Shown: one piece after another, positions 9,363 to 17,801 of the stretch
Layout of the letters: every line of letters begins with the position of its first letter
Position numbering within the stretch: position 1 is the first letter of the stretch
NCBI GenBank assembly: GCA_963976055.1
Contig: CAXBJB010000002.1
Span: 1 to 64,000 of the forward strand
DNA length: 64,000 bases
Origin: UBA1479 sp963976055
GTDB lineage: Bacteria > Pseudomonadota > Alphaproteobacteria > Rhodospirillales > Casp-alpha2
Direction: 5' to 3'
Made by a program: the position numbers and the translations under genes
Notes under the pieces: generated by a model
The model's input: the letters and a program-made list of their open reading frames with translations, nothing else
Databases searched by the model: none
Told to the model about the DNA's origin: nothing

Positions 9363-11342
9363 ATGGATATCTCCGTGCAGCCAGAGGACGATACGCCGAA
9401 TTCCGGTTCCGGCGAGACGGCCCTTGACGGCCGCGCCCACGCGAACCTGGACGCCACCATCGACGAAGCCCGTACCTGGCTGGCCGGCCAACAGGCCAAG
9501 GACGGCAGTTGGGCGTTCGAGTTGGAAGCGGACGCCACGATCCCCGCCGAATACGTGCTTCTCAATCATTACCTGGGCGAACCCCGCGACGCCATCGAAG
9601 CCAAGATGGGCAACTATCTGCGCCGCATTCAGGGCACGCACGGCGGTTGGCCGCTGTTCCATGACGGCGACTTCGACATGAGCGCCACGGTCAAGGCGTA
9701 CTATGCCTTGAAGCTGATCGGCGACGACCCGGACGCGCCCCACATGGCCAAGGCGCGGGCGGCGGTGCTGGCGCGCGGCGGGGCGGCGCGCTCGAACGTG
9801 TTCACGCGCATCGCACTCGCCCTGTTCGAACAGGTTCCCTGGCGCGCGGCGCCGGTGATTCGCCCGGAAGCCATGCTGCTGCCGGCGTGGTCGCCGTTCC
9901 ACATCGACAAGGTCGCCTATTGGTCGCGCACGGTGATGATTCCGCTGTTCGTGCTGGCCGCGACCCGGCCCAAGGCGCGCAATCCGCGCGGCGTCGGCAT
10001 CCGCGAACTGTTCCCCGAAGACCCCTTCGAGCAGACCCATTTCCTGCACAATCCCACGGGTCATGTTCTGGGCAACGTGTTCCTGGCCATCGATAAGGCG
10101 GCGCGTCTGGTTCAGCCGATGATCCCCGGGTGGCTGGAAAAGAAGGCCATCACCAAGTGCATGGACTTCGTGAAGACGCGCCTGAACGGCGAGGACGGCT
10201 TGGGCGGCATCTTCCCCGCCATGGCCAACGCGGTCATGGCCTATGACGTGCTGGGCTATCCGCGCGATCATCCCGATTATCTGACGGCGCGCGGCGCCAT
10301 CGAAAAGCTGGTCGTGGAACGCGACGACGAGGCCTATTGCCAGCCTTGCCTGTCACCCGTGTGGGACACGGGTCTGGCGCTGCACGCCATGCAGGAAAGC
10401 GGCTTGGTCAAAGGCGATGAGGTTCTCGACAAGGCCGCCGAATGGCTGGTCGACCGTCAGATCACCGACGTCAAGGGCGATTGGGCCAAGAAGCGCCCGA
10501 ACCTGCGCCCCGGCGGCTGGGCCTTTCAATACTGGAATGACCATTACCCCGACGTGGACGATACGGCGGTCGTGGTCATGGCGCTGCATCGCGCCGACCC
10601 GGTCCGCTACAAGGACGCCATCGACCGCGGTATCGAATGGATCATCGGCATGCAGAGCGAGAACGGCGGCTGGGGCGCCTTCGATGCCGAGAACGATGCC
10701 GACCATCTGAATCATATTCCCTTCGCCGACCATGGCGCGCTGCTCGACCCGCCGACGTCCGACGTCAGCGCACGCTGCCTGGGCACGCTGGCGCAGTTGG
10801 GGTACGGCGCCGACGACGCGGTCGTTGCCCGTGCGATCCGGTTCCTGAAGAACGAACAGGAAGAAGACGGCTCCTGGTTCGGTCGCTGGGGCACCAATTA
10901 CGTTTACGGCACCTGGTCGGTGCTGAGCGCCCTCAACGCCGTGGGCGAGGACATGTCCCAGCCCTACATCCGCCGCGCCGTCGACTGGCTGAAAAGCCGC
11001 CAGATGGCCGACGGCGGCTGGGGCGAGGACTGTGCGACCTATTGGGCCGACAAGAAGGGCCTGGCAAAGGAAAGCACGCCGTCGCAGACGGCCTGGGCCC
11101 TGATGGGCCTGATGGCGGCGGGCGAGTTGGACAGCGCCGAGGTCGAAACCGGCGTCACCTATCTGCTGAACCATCCGCGCGAAGGCGGCAAGTGGCAGGA
11201 AACGATGTTCAACGCCGTCGGCTTTCCCAAGGTGTTCTACATCACCTATCACGGCTACAGCGCCTATTTCCCGCTGTGGACCCTGTCCCGCTACCGCAAC
11301 CTGAAGCGCAGCAACACCAAACGCCCCGCCTACGGCATTTGA
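9363..11342 (+). CDS. shc: Squalene-hopene cyclase
   Basis: This 659-residue class II triterpene cyclase turns squalene into hopene/diplopterol at the inner face of the cytoplasmic membrane. It has the protonating DxDD motif (DVDDTA, about residues 397-402) and several QW repeats, for example QAKDGSWAFE near the N-terminus, SENGGWGAFDAEND, EDGSWFGRWGTNYVYGTW and MADGGWGED. Length fits bacterial SHC (about 630-680). ATG 9363 is the family-like start; an earlier in-frame stretch from 9147 overlaps hpnE and has no SHC character. The 118-base gap after hpnE may hold an extra promoter, but I see no convincing one. hpnG follows after 13 bases. Confidence 0.97.
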   Translation: MDISVQPEDDTPNSGSGETALDGRAHANLDATIDEARTWLAGQQAKDGSWAFELEADATIPAEYVLLNHYLGEPRDAIEAKMGNYLRRIQGTHGGWPLFHDGDFDMSATVKAYYALKLIGDDPDAPHMAKARAAVLARGGAARSNVFTRIALALFEQVPWRAAPVIRPEAMLLPAWSPFHIDKVAYWSRTVMIPLFVLAATRPKARNPRGVGIRELFPEDPFEQTHFLHNPTGHVLGNVFLAIDKAARLVQPMIPGWLEKKAITKCMDFVKTRLNGEDGLGGIFPAMANAVMAYDVLGYPRDHPDYLTARGAIEKLVVERDDEAYCQPCLSPVWDTGLALHAMQESGLVKGDEVLDKAAEWLVDRQITDVKGDWAKKRPNLRPGGWAFQYWNDHYPDVDDTAVVVMALHRADPVRYKDAIDRGIEWIIGMQSENGGWGAFDAENDADHLNHIPFADHGALLDPPTSDVSARCLGTLAQLGYGADDAVVARAIRFLKNEQEEDGSWFGRWGTNYVYGTWSVLSALNAVGEDMSQPYIRRAVDWLKSRQMADGGWGEDCATYWADKKGLAKESTPSQTAWALMGLMAAGELDSAEVETGVTYLLNHPREGGKWQETMFNAVGFPKVFYITYHGYSAYFPLWTLSRYRNLKRSNTKRPAYGI

Positions 11343-11355
11343 CCGGCCCGGCGTG

Positions 11356-12042
11356 ATGGCCCGTATCGGCATCATCACCGGGGTTTTACGCGAGGTTGCC
11401 TGCCTGTCCGACATTTCCGGCGATGTCGACCTGGACGTGCGCGCGTCCGGCGCGGATCCAAGGCGCGCGGGCGAACTGGCGGACGAAATGTTCGCCCAAG
11501 GGGCGGTCGCGATGCTCAGCTTCGGTTTGTGCGGCGGCCTGGACCCGGCCCTCAAGGCCGGGGATTTGATACTGCCGACCCGTGTCATCGCCGCCCAAAG
11601 CAAGAGACTGACCTGCGATCCCGATTGGACCGGACGGCTGGAAGACGCCTTGGGCGACATGGTGGCGCGCAAGGGAACCACTCTGGCCCATTCGCCGACC
11701 ATCGTCGCCGGGCCCCGGCGCAAATCCGTGCTGCGCGCCACGACCGAGGCCGACGCGGTCGATATGGAAAGCTATGCCGTGGGCCGGGCGGCGCGCAAGG
11801 CGGGGCGGCCCTTCGCCATTATCCGCGCGGTGTCGGACACGGCGGACACGCGGTTGCCGGAATGGACGGACGAAATCGTCTCGACCTCGGGCGGCACGGA
11901 CGGGGTGCGCCTGTTGAAGAATCTGGCGGCCCATCCGGGCGATATCGGGAAACTGCTGGCGTTGGGGCGCGGCAGCACGCGGGCGTTGAAGGTGCTGCGC
12001 GGCGCGGCGGGGCGTCTTGGCCCCGGCCTCGCCTTCGGCTGA
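11356..12042 (+). CDS. hpnG: Adenosylhopane nucleosidase/phosphorylase HpnG
   Basis: This 228-residue protein of the nucleoside phosphorylase superfamily removes adenine from adenosylhopane in the route to ribosylhopane and bacteriohopanetetrol. It has the compact phosphorylase fold, with GAVAMLSFGLCGGLDPAL (about residues 50-67) and VDMESYAVGRAA (about 135-146), the conserved Met-Glu of the purine/ribose site. A GTG at 11353 immediately precedes the ATG chosen. It is the last plus-strand gene of this block and converges with hpnH, separated by 15 bases that include a duplicated CGGCTGATTAGG (12037-12062 region). Confidence 0.9.
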   Translation: MARIGIITGVLREVACLSDISGDVDLDVRASGADPRRAGELADEMFAQGAVAMLSFGLCGGLDPALKAGDLILPTRVIAAQSKRLTCDPDWTGRLEDALGDMVARKGTTLAHSPTIVAGPRRKSVLRATTEADAVDMESYAVGRAARKAGRPFAIIRAVSDTADTRLPEWTDEIVSTSGGTDGVRLLKNLAAHPGDIGKLLALGRGSTRALKVLRGAAGRLGPGLAFG

Positions 12043-12057
12043 TTAGGTGGCGGCTGA

Positions 12058-13209
12058 TTAGGCGGCTTTCTCGCCCCGGGCTTTTTCGGCCGCGGCCTTT
12101 TCTTCCATCTTCTGGCTCAGCGTCTTGACCAGGCCTTCGAACACGAATTCGGCCGGGCGCTGGTTGTCCAGATCGATTTCCGGGGCCATCTCGCCCTCCG
12201 TGTTGACGCCCTTCAGGAACACCTTGAGCGCCTTCAGAGGGTGCGACACGGTGTCGGTGACGGCGGTCGGCTCATAGCCGCAATGGACCATGCAGTCGGC
12301 GCATTTTTCGTAGTTGCCGGTGCCGTACTTGTCCCATTCGACGCTGTCCATCAACTCCTGGAAGGTGTCGGCATAGCCTTCATTCAAAAGATAGCAGGGC
12401 TTCTGCCAGCCGAAGATGTTGCGCGTCGGGTTGCCCCAGGGCGTGCACTTGTAGCTCTGGTTGCCGGCCAGGAAGTCGAGGAACAGGGTCGACTGGCTGA
12501 ACCGCCATTTCTTGGCGCCTTCGTGCTTGAACACGTCGCGGAACAGCTGCTTGGTCTTCTTGCGCGACAGGAAATGTTCCTGATCGGGTGCCCGCTCGTA
12601 GGCATAGCCCGGTGACACGGTGATGCCCTCGACGCCCAGGTCGTGGGTGCAGAAATCGAAGAACTCGGCCGCTTCGGCCGCCGTCATCTGGTCGAACAGG
12701 GTGCAGTTGACGTTGACCCGGAAGCCCATGGCCTTCGCCTTGCGGATGGCGGAGACGGCGCGTTTGAAGGTGCCCGGCTGGGCCACGGCCTTGTCGTGGT
12801 GGGCTTCCATGCCGTCCAGGTGGACCGAGAAGGTCAGGTAGGGCGTGGGCGTGAACTTGCTCAGGTTCTTTTCCAGCAGCAAGGCGTTGGTGCACAGGTA
12901 GACGAACTTCTTGCGTGCCACGATGCCTTCGACGACCTGCACGATCTCCTTGTGGATCAGGGGCTCGCCGCCGGGGATCGAGACGATGGGCGCACCGCAG
13001 TCGTCGACCGCCTTCAGGCACTCCTCCACCGACAGGCGTTTGTTCAGAATGTCGTCTTCGTAATCGATCTTGCCGCAGCCGGGGCAGGCCAGGTTGCAGC
13101 GGAACAGGGGTTCCAGCATCAGGACGAGGGGGTATTTCTCCACGCCGCGCAATTTCTTGCCCATGATATAGGCGCCGACGCGGACCTGCTGGATGACGGG
13201 GACTGCCAT
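12058..13209 (-). CDS. hpnH: Radical SAM adenosylhopane synthase HpnH
   Basis: This 383-residue radical SAM enzyme joins a 5'-deoxyadenosyl radical to hopene to make adenosylhopane, the first step of C35 hopanoid synthesis. The cluster-binding CxxxCxxC is C38-C42-C45 (RCNLACPGCG), followed by the SAM-binding GGEPL segment (about 95-99). Later cysteines (CADCMVHCGYEP, about 307-318) belong to the C-terminal extension of HpnH proteins. The tail is Lys/Ala-rich. It lies downstream of ispH on the same strand with a 16-base gap, so the pair is probably cotranscribed from the 14.2-kb intergenic region. Confidence 0.95.
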   Translation of the reverse strand: MAVPVIQQVRVGAYIMGKKLRGVEKYPLVLMLEPLFRCNLACPGCGKIDYEDDILNKRLSVEECLKAVDDCGAPIVSIPGGEPLIHKEIVQVVEGIVARKKFVYLCTNALLLEKNLSKFTPTPYLTFSVHLDGMEAHHDKAVAQPGTFKRAVSAIRKAKAMGFRVNVNCTLFDQMTAAEAAEFFDFCTHDLGVEGITVSPGYAYERAPDQEHFLSRKKTKQLFRDVFKHEGAKKWRFSQSTLFLDFLAGNQSYKCTPWGNPTRNIFGWQKPCYLLNEGYADTFQELMDSVEWDKYGTGNYEKCADCMVHCGYEPTAVTDTVSHPLKALKVFLKGVNTEGEMAPEIDLDNQRPAEFVFEGLVKTLSQKMEEKAAAEKARGEKAA

Positions 13210-13225
13210 GTAACTCTCCGGTATC

Positions 13226-14194
13226 TCAGGTCCCGGCGCGGGGACCTGTGCCGTCGTTCAATTCGCGCGGCAGTTTGAAGACGATGTTTTCCTGCACGCC
13301 CTTCAGCTCTTCGACCTGGGTCTCGCCGAATTCGCCGAGGCGGCGGATCAATTCCTGCACCAATTCCTCGGGCGCCGAGGCACCGGCGGTGATGCCGACC
13401 GTCGACACGCCGTCGAGCCACTTGGGGGCGAGCATGCTGGCGTCGTCGATCAGATAGGCGGGCACGCCGATCTCGCCGCCGATTTCGCGCAGGCGGTTGG
13501 AGTTCGACGAATTCTTGGCCCCGACCACGAGCAGCAGATCGACCCGGGTGCACAGGTCGCGCACCGCCTGTTGGCGGTTCTGGGTGGCGTAGCAGATGTC
13601 CTTCACGTCCGGGCCGACGATGGCCGGGAAGCGCTTTTTCAGCGCGTTGATGGTGTCGCGGGTTTCGTCGACGCTGAGGGTCGTCTGCGTTACGTAAGAC
13701 AGCGCCTTCGGGTCCTTGACCTGGAGATGCGCCACGTCGTCGGGGGTCTGCACCAGATGAACGCCGCCGGGAATACGGCCCTGGGTGCCTTCGACCTCGG
13801 GATGGCCGGCGTGGCCGATCAGGATGACCTCGCGGCCCTTCTCGGCATGGTTCTGGCCTTCCTTGTGGACCTTGGAGACCAGCGGGCAGGTCGCGTCGAT
13901 CACCGGCAGACCGCGGTCGTTGGCTTCGATCTCGACCTTTTCGGCGACGCCGTGGGCGGAAAAGATGGTCACCGCGCCGTCGGGCACGTCGGACACTTCC
14001 TCGACGAACACGGCACCCTTGGCGCGCAGGGATTCGACGACGTGCTTGTTGTGCACGATCTCGTGGCGCACGTAGACGGGCGGGCCGTGGATTTCCAGGG
14101 CCCGTTCGACGATTTCGATGGCGCGTTCCACCCCGGCGCAGAAACCGCGCGGGCTGGCGAGCAGGATCTTCAGGTTCTTGGTCATCGTGATCAC
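13226..14194 (-). CDS. ispH: 4-hydroxy-3-methylbut-2-enyl diphosphate reductase IspH
   Basis: This 322-residue iron-sulfur enzyme makes IPP and DMAPP in the last step of the MEP pathway, which feeds hopanoid synthesis. Cluster cysteines are seen at C19 (SPRGFCAGVERAI), in VIDATCPLVSKVH and in DICYATQNRQQAV. HDE-type residues (VRHEIVHNKHVV, EEVSDVPDG, FSAHGV) follow the family order. The start is either GTG 14194 (GAGGA 4-5 bases upstream) or ATG 14185. Its position beside hpnH links precursor supply with hopanoid synthesis. Confidence 0.96.
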   Translation of the reverse strand: MITMTKNLKILLASPRGFCAGVERAIEIVERALEIHGPPVYVRHEIVHNKHVVESLRAKGAVFVEEVSDVPDGAVTIFSAHGVAEKVEIEANDRGLPVIDATCPLVSKVHKEGQNHAEKGREVILIGHAGHPEVEGTQGRIPGGVHLVQTPDDVAHLQVKDPKALSYVTQTTLSVDETRDTINALKKRFPAIVGPDVKDICYATQNRQQAVRDLCTRVDLLLVVGAKNSSNSNRLREIGGEIGVPAYLIDDASMLAPKWLDGVSTVGITAGASAPEELVQELIRRLGEFGETQVEELKGVQENIVFKLPRELNDGTGPRAGT

Positions 14195-14229
14195 TTAATC
14201 CTCAGGAGGGCCCTTGTAAACCTTGGGAT

Positions 14230-14258
14230 ATTGCAGTGCAAACGGGCATTTTAAGCAA
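14230..14258 (-). promoter_or_regulatory. Possible sigma-70-type promoter for ispH-hpnH
   Basis: On the minus strand TTGCTT (14258-14253) and TGCAAT (14235-14230) are separated by 17 bases, about 36 bases upstream of the ispH start. The match to consensus is partial (3/6 and 4/6). The intergenic region 14195-14355 separates divergent ispH-hpnH and hpnA; I see no convincing promoter for hpnA. Confidence 0.3.
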
Positions 14259-14355
14259 CATGGGGCCGCCCGCCCCCATTGTTAAGGGGCGGCGGGCGGA
14301 ATGTCAGCCAATTACCACTGGAAATCGCGACTTTTATGAGGCCTAAATCCCCGCC

Positions 14356-15357
14356 ATGACAAAAGGTTCCGCCAATCTGGTGACGGGCGCCAGCGGCTTC
14401 GTCGGCGCCGCCGTGGTGCGCAAGCTGCTCGATGCGGGCGAGGCCGTGCGCGTCCTCATGCGGCCTGGCAGCGACCGCCGCAACATCGCCGGCCTGGATG
14501 TCGAGGTGGTGGAGGGCGACCTGCTGGCGCCGGAAACCCTGGCCCCTGCCGTCAAGGGGTGCCGCGCGCTTTATCACGTCGCCGCCGACTACCGCATCTG
14601 GACCCGTGACCCCGCCGCCATGTTCCGCGCCAATGTCGACGGCTCGGCGGCCATTGTGCGGGCGGCGGCCGAGGCCGGGGCGGAACGCATCGTCTACACG
14701 TCCTCCGTCGCCGTGCTGGGTATTCCGCCGGGCGGTGTCGGCGACGAGGATACCCCGGTCACCTACCGCGACATGATCGGCCCCTACAAGCAGTCCAAGT
14801 TCAAGGCCGAGGAGCGCATCCGCGACCTGACGGCCAAGGAAGGCTGGCCCGTGGTCATTGTCAATCCGTCGACCCCCATCGGGCCGCGCGACGTGAAGCC
14901 GACGCCGACCGGGCGCATCGTTGTCGATGCGGCAAACGGCAAGATGCCGGTCTATGTCGATACGGGCCTGAACGTCGCCCATGTCGATGACGTGGCAGCG
15001 GGGCATCTACTGGCCTTCGCCAAGGGGCGGATCGGCGAACGGTATGTGCTGGGCGGCGAGAACATGGGACTGAGCGATATTCTCGGCGTGATTGCCGACC
15101 TGACCGGCGGCCGGCCGCCCCTGTTCCGGGTGCCGACGGGGCTGATCATGCCGATCGCTCATATCTCCGAAGCCTGGTGCCGGATGACCGGCGGGGCGGA
15201 GCCGATGGTCGCACCCGATTCGGTGCGCATGGCGAAAAAGAAGATGTTTTTCCGCTGGGACAAGGCGGCCCGGGAACTGGGCTATGCCCCGCGTCCGGCG
15301 CGGGACGCCCTGGCCGACGCCGTCGCCTGGTTCCGCGCCAACGGCTACATTTCCTGA
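14356..15357 (+). CDS. hpnA: Hopanoid-associated sugar epimerase HpnA
   Basis: This 333-residue extended short-chain dehydrogenase/reductase has NAD-binding TGASGFVGAAVVRKL (about residues 9-23), the serine patch YTSSVAVLG near 116 and the catalytic YKQSK (about 144-148). HpnA proteins occur in hopanoid clusters and are described as NDP-sugar or hopanoid-side-chain epimerase-like. It is divergent from ispH-hpnH. The next plus-strand gene starts 131 bases later; the gap holds a perfect TTGACA near 15423 without a clear -10. Confidence 0.9.
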   Translation: MTKGSANLVTGASGFVGAAVVRKLLDAGEAVRVLMRPGSDRRNIAGLDVEVVEGDLLAPETLAPAVKGCRALYHVAADYRIWTRDPAAMFRANVDGSAAIVRAAAEAGAERIVYTSSVAVLGIPPGGVGDEDTPVTYRDMIGPYKQSKFKAEERIRDLTAKEGWPVVIVNPSTPIGPRDVKPTPTGRIVVDAANGKMPVYVDTGLNVAHVDDVAAGHLLAFAKGRIGERYVLGGENMGLSDILGVIADLTGGRPPLFRVPTGLIMPIAHISEAWCRMTGGAEPMVAPDSVRMAKKKMFFRWDKAARELGYAPRPARDALADAVAWFRANGYIS

Positions 15358-15488
15358 CGCTGCGACGGTGGCGAGGCCGCGGCCATGCGTTCGGCGCATG
15401 TTTCGCCGCGATTTCATGATATTGACAAGGCCATGTCACATGCGCACCTATTTGCGCAACGAAACGGTAACCGGGAAGTTACGAGCAA

Positions 15489-16271
15489 ATGAAAGCAGTC
15501 ATGCTTGCCGCCGGCGTCGGCCGGCGTCTTTTCGGCGACGGTAACGACGATCCCCCCAAGGCGCTTCTGCAATTCGGTGACCGGACCCTCCTGGCTCGGC
15601 ATATCGAGGTTCTGACGCAGCTTGGCGTCGAGGAACTGATCGTCGTCGTCGGCCACAAGAAGGAAATGATTGAGGACGAGTTGGTCCGCGTGGCGCCCAA
15701 GGGTTTCGCGCGCACCCTGTTCAATCCCCGGTTCAAGGAAAGCCCGATCCTGTCCCTGGCGCGGGCGGGCGAAATTCTGCGCTCGGGCGAGCGCATTCTG
15801 TTCATGGACGCCGACGTCTATTACCACGACGATCTGTTGAAGGCCCTGATCGGCAGCCGCCATCAGACCTGCATCATCCTGGATCAGGATTTCGTGCCGG
15901 GGGCCGAGCCCGTGAAGACCTGCGTGCGCGACGGCGTTCTGGTCGATTTCGGCAAGAAGGTGTTCGAACCCCATGACACCGTCGGCGAATGGCCGGGGTT
16001 TCTCACCATGGCGCCGGATATCGCGCATCGGGTCGCCGACCGGGCGGACGAACTGTCCCAGGGCGACATGCCGGGCTTCGTCTACGAAGACGCGTTCTGC
16101 GACGTCATGAAGGCGTCGGAGCCGGGCACCTTCGGCTTCGAGGACGTCACGGGCATTCCGTGGATCGAGATCGATTTCCCCGAGGACCGGGAGCGCGCGG
16201 CGACGGAAATCCGCGCCAAGATCGCGGCCTACAAACCCATGGCCGAGCGGGTCGGCGACGCGGCCGAATAA
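15489..16271 (+). CDS. Nucleotidyltransferase (LicC/PntC-like sugar- or choline-phosphate cytidylyltransferase type)
   Basis: This 260-residue GT-A-fold nucleotidyltransferase begins AVMLAAGVGRRL, the NTP-binding signature, and then has DDPPKALLQFGDRTLL. A metal-binding FMDADVYYHDDL lies near residue 99. The family activates phosphocholine, phosphonates, inositol phosphate or sugar phosphates as CDP or NDP derivatives. Near it on the same strand is a CDP-alcohol phosphotransferase, so activation of a lipid head group as a CDP or CMP derivative is a reasonable inference. It converges with a PhyH dioxygenase, the ends being only 6 bases apart. Confidence 0.8.
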   Translation: MKAVMLAAGVGRRLFGDGNDDPPKALLQFGDRTLLARHIEVLTQLGVEELIVVVGHKKEMIEDELVRVAPKGFARTLFNPRFKESPILSLARAGEILRSGERILFMDADVYYHDDLLKALIGSRHQTCIILDQDFVPGAEPVKTCVRDGVLVDFGKKVFEPHDTVGEWPGFLTMAPDIAHRVADRADELSQGDMPGFVYEDAFCDVMKASEPGTFGFEDVTGIPWIEIDFPEDRERAATEIRAKIAAYKPMAERVGDAAE

Positions 16272-16277
16272 TCCAGG

Positions 16278-17036
16278 CTAGACTCTGAACACGTATTGCT
16301 TCGCCGGGTCGCGGTCGATGTCCGGCGGGTAGTTCTTGTGCTTGTCCGCGTAGTAGCGGTCCATGAAATCGCCCGCCGACGCCCGGTTGTAGGTGGCGTA
16401 ATAGATGCGGCGGATCTTGTCGCTCAGGTTCGCCTCCGACGCATGGGGCGCGAAGGAATCGAAGAACACCACGTCGCCCGGATCGGTCGGCACGGGCAGA
16501 AAGTCCATATCGGCCATGTCGGCGTCGGACATCGGCTCCCACGAGGCGAACATGCCCTTCTTGTGGTGGCCGCGGACCAACTTCAGGCAGCCGTTTTCCT
16601 CGGTCGCCGCGTCGATCGACACCAGGGCCGAGATGAAGAAATCCGTATAGGCGTCCCAACCGGCCTGGGAATCCTGGTGCGGCTTGAAGCCGTCGCCGCC
16701 CGGCATCTTGAAATTGATCTTTTCCTTGAACAGGGCCGCGTTCTCGCCCAGCAGCTGGCCGACCGGGCCGCGCAGGGCCTCGGCCAGGGCGCCGAACCCG
16801 GCGTGGAAAGGGGAAATGCGCTCGATCCGGCTGACCAGGCGTTCTTCCGCGTTCTTCTGGCTTTTCTCGTGGAACACCCAATGACGGCCCGACACTTCGG
16901 GCAGGGCCAGGACCTCGTCGGTCCAGGTGCCGATGCGGGTCATTGCCTCGGCAGAAAAGCCGCCGCGCAGGACCAGGTAGCCGTCGTCGGCGAATTGTTG
17001 GATCTGGTCGTCGGTGAGAACGGGTGTGTTCAGCAT
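16278..17036 (-). CDS. Phytanoyl-CoA dioxygenase (PhyH) family Fe(II)/2-oxoglutarate oxygenase
   Basis: This 252-residue jelly-roll oxygenase has the metal-binding HxD in GFKPHQDSQAGWD (near residue 120), the distal histidine in DSFAPHASEAN and the 2-oxoglutarate arginine in KIRRIYYATYNR. The family hydroxylates varied small molecules, including 2-aminoethylphosphonate (PhnY). ATG 17036 is preferred over upstream alternatives because LTDDQIQQFADDGYLVL is the usual PhyH beginning. It lies between a nucleotidyltransferase and a CDP-alcohol phosphotransferase. The substrate is unknown; head-group modification or phosphonate metabolism are both possible. Confidence 0.85.
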   Translation of the reverse strand: MLNTPVLTDDQIQQFADDGYLVLRGGFSAEAMTRIGTWTDEVLALPEVSGRHWVFHEKSQKNAEERLVSRIERISPFHAGFGALAEALRGPVGQLLGENAALFKEKINFKMPGGDGFKPHQDSQAGWDAYTDFFISALVSIDAATEENGCLKLVRGHHKKGMFASWEPMSDADMADMDFLPVPTDPGDVVFFDSFAPHASEANLSDKIRRIYYATYNRASAGDFMDRYYADKHKNYPPDIDRDPAKQYVFRV

Positions 17037-17147
17037 GATTTCTTCAACGGCGGTGCCGATGCCGGTTGCCTTTTGCCGCAATTTTCATGATGTTCCGGGC
17101 TATCCTTATCGCCCCATGTAGACCCGCCCGCAGCCGGAGGCAAGACC

Positions 17148-17801
17148 ATTAGTCACAATACCTGGATCCACAAGGTCGCGCGCCTGGCCGTGACCAAACC
17201 CCTGATGGGAACCAAAGTCACGCCGAGCCAGGTGACCGTCGTGCGCCTGGCCACGGGCATCGCCGCCGCCGCTGGCTTCGCCCTGGGGGTGTCCCCCTGG
17301 CTGAACTTGCCGTGGTGGGAGATCGGCGCGGGGCTGTTCATCCTGTCCATGGTGCTCGACCGGGGCGACGGTGACTATGCCCGCCAATCCGGCCAGACCA
17401 GCGCCGCCGGCCACAAGTTCGACCTGATCGCCGACGCCGTGTGCAACGCCGTCATCTTTGTCGGTCTGGGCATCGGCCTGCGGGAGGGCGAATGGGGGAT
17501 GATGGCGATCCCCATGGGTGTCCTCGCGGGGGCATCGGTGACCTTCATCCTGTGGCTGGTCATGCGCATGGAAAACCTGGCCGGCGCGCGCAGCGCCGAG
17601 CTGGGATCGTTCATGGGCTTTGATCCCGACGACGCCATTCTGGCCGTGCCGATCTTGGTGTTCCTGGGGTATCAGGAACCGCTGCTGGTCGCGGCGGCCA
17701 TTGGCGCGCCCGGCTTCGCCTTGCTGTTCGCCGTGCAATGGGGGATCAAGTACCGGGCCCGCCGCCGCGCCCTGGCCGAGGGCGGAAAGCAGGAGGGATG
17801 A
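17148..17801 (+). CDS. CDP-alcohol phosphatidyltransferase, probable ATT start
   Basis: This integral membrane enzyme would transfer a phosphoalcohol between CDP and an acceptor alcohol. The complete family signature DxxDGxxARx8GxxxDxxxD is present (LDRGDGDYAR, then GHKFDLIAD). Several membrane spans follow. The obvious starts are late (GTG 17190), yet the frame is open upstream and reads ISHNTWIHKVARLAV, the usual N-terminus of such enzymes. A strong GGAGG (17136-17140) sits 7 bases before ATT 17148, so I place the start at this rare codon (217 residues). It overlaps hpnN by 4 bases (ATGA). Confidence 0.85.
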   Translation: MSHNTWIHKVARLAVTKPLMGTKVTPSQVTVVRLATGIAAAAGFALGVSPWLNLPWWEIGAGLFILSMVLDRGDGDYARQSGQTSAAGHKFDLIADAVCNAVIFVGLGIGLREGEWGMMAIPMGVLAGASVTFILWLVMRMENLAGARSAELGSFMGFDPDDAILAVPILVFLGYQEPLLVAAAIGAPGFALLFAVQWGIKYRARRRALAEGGKQEG

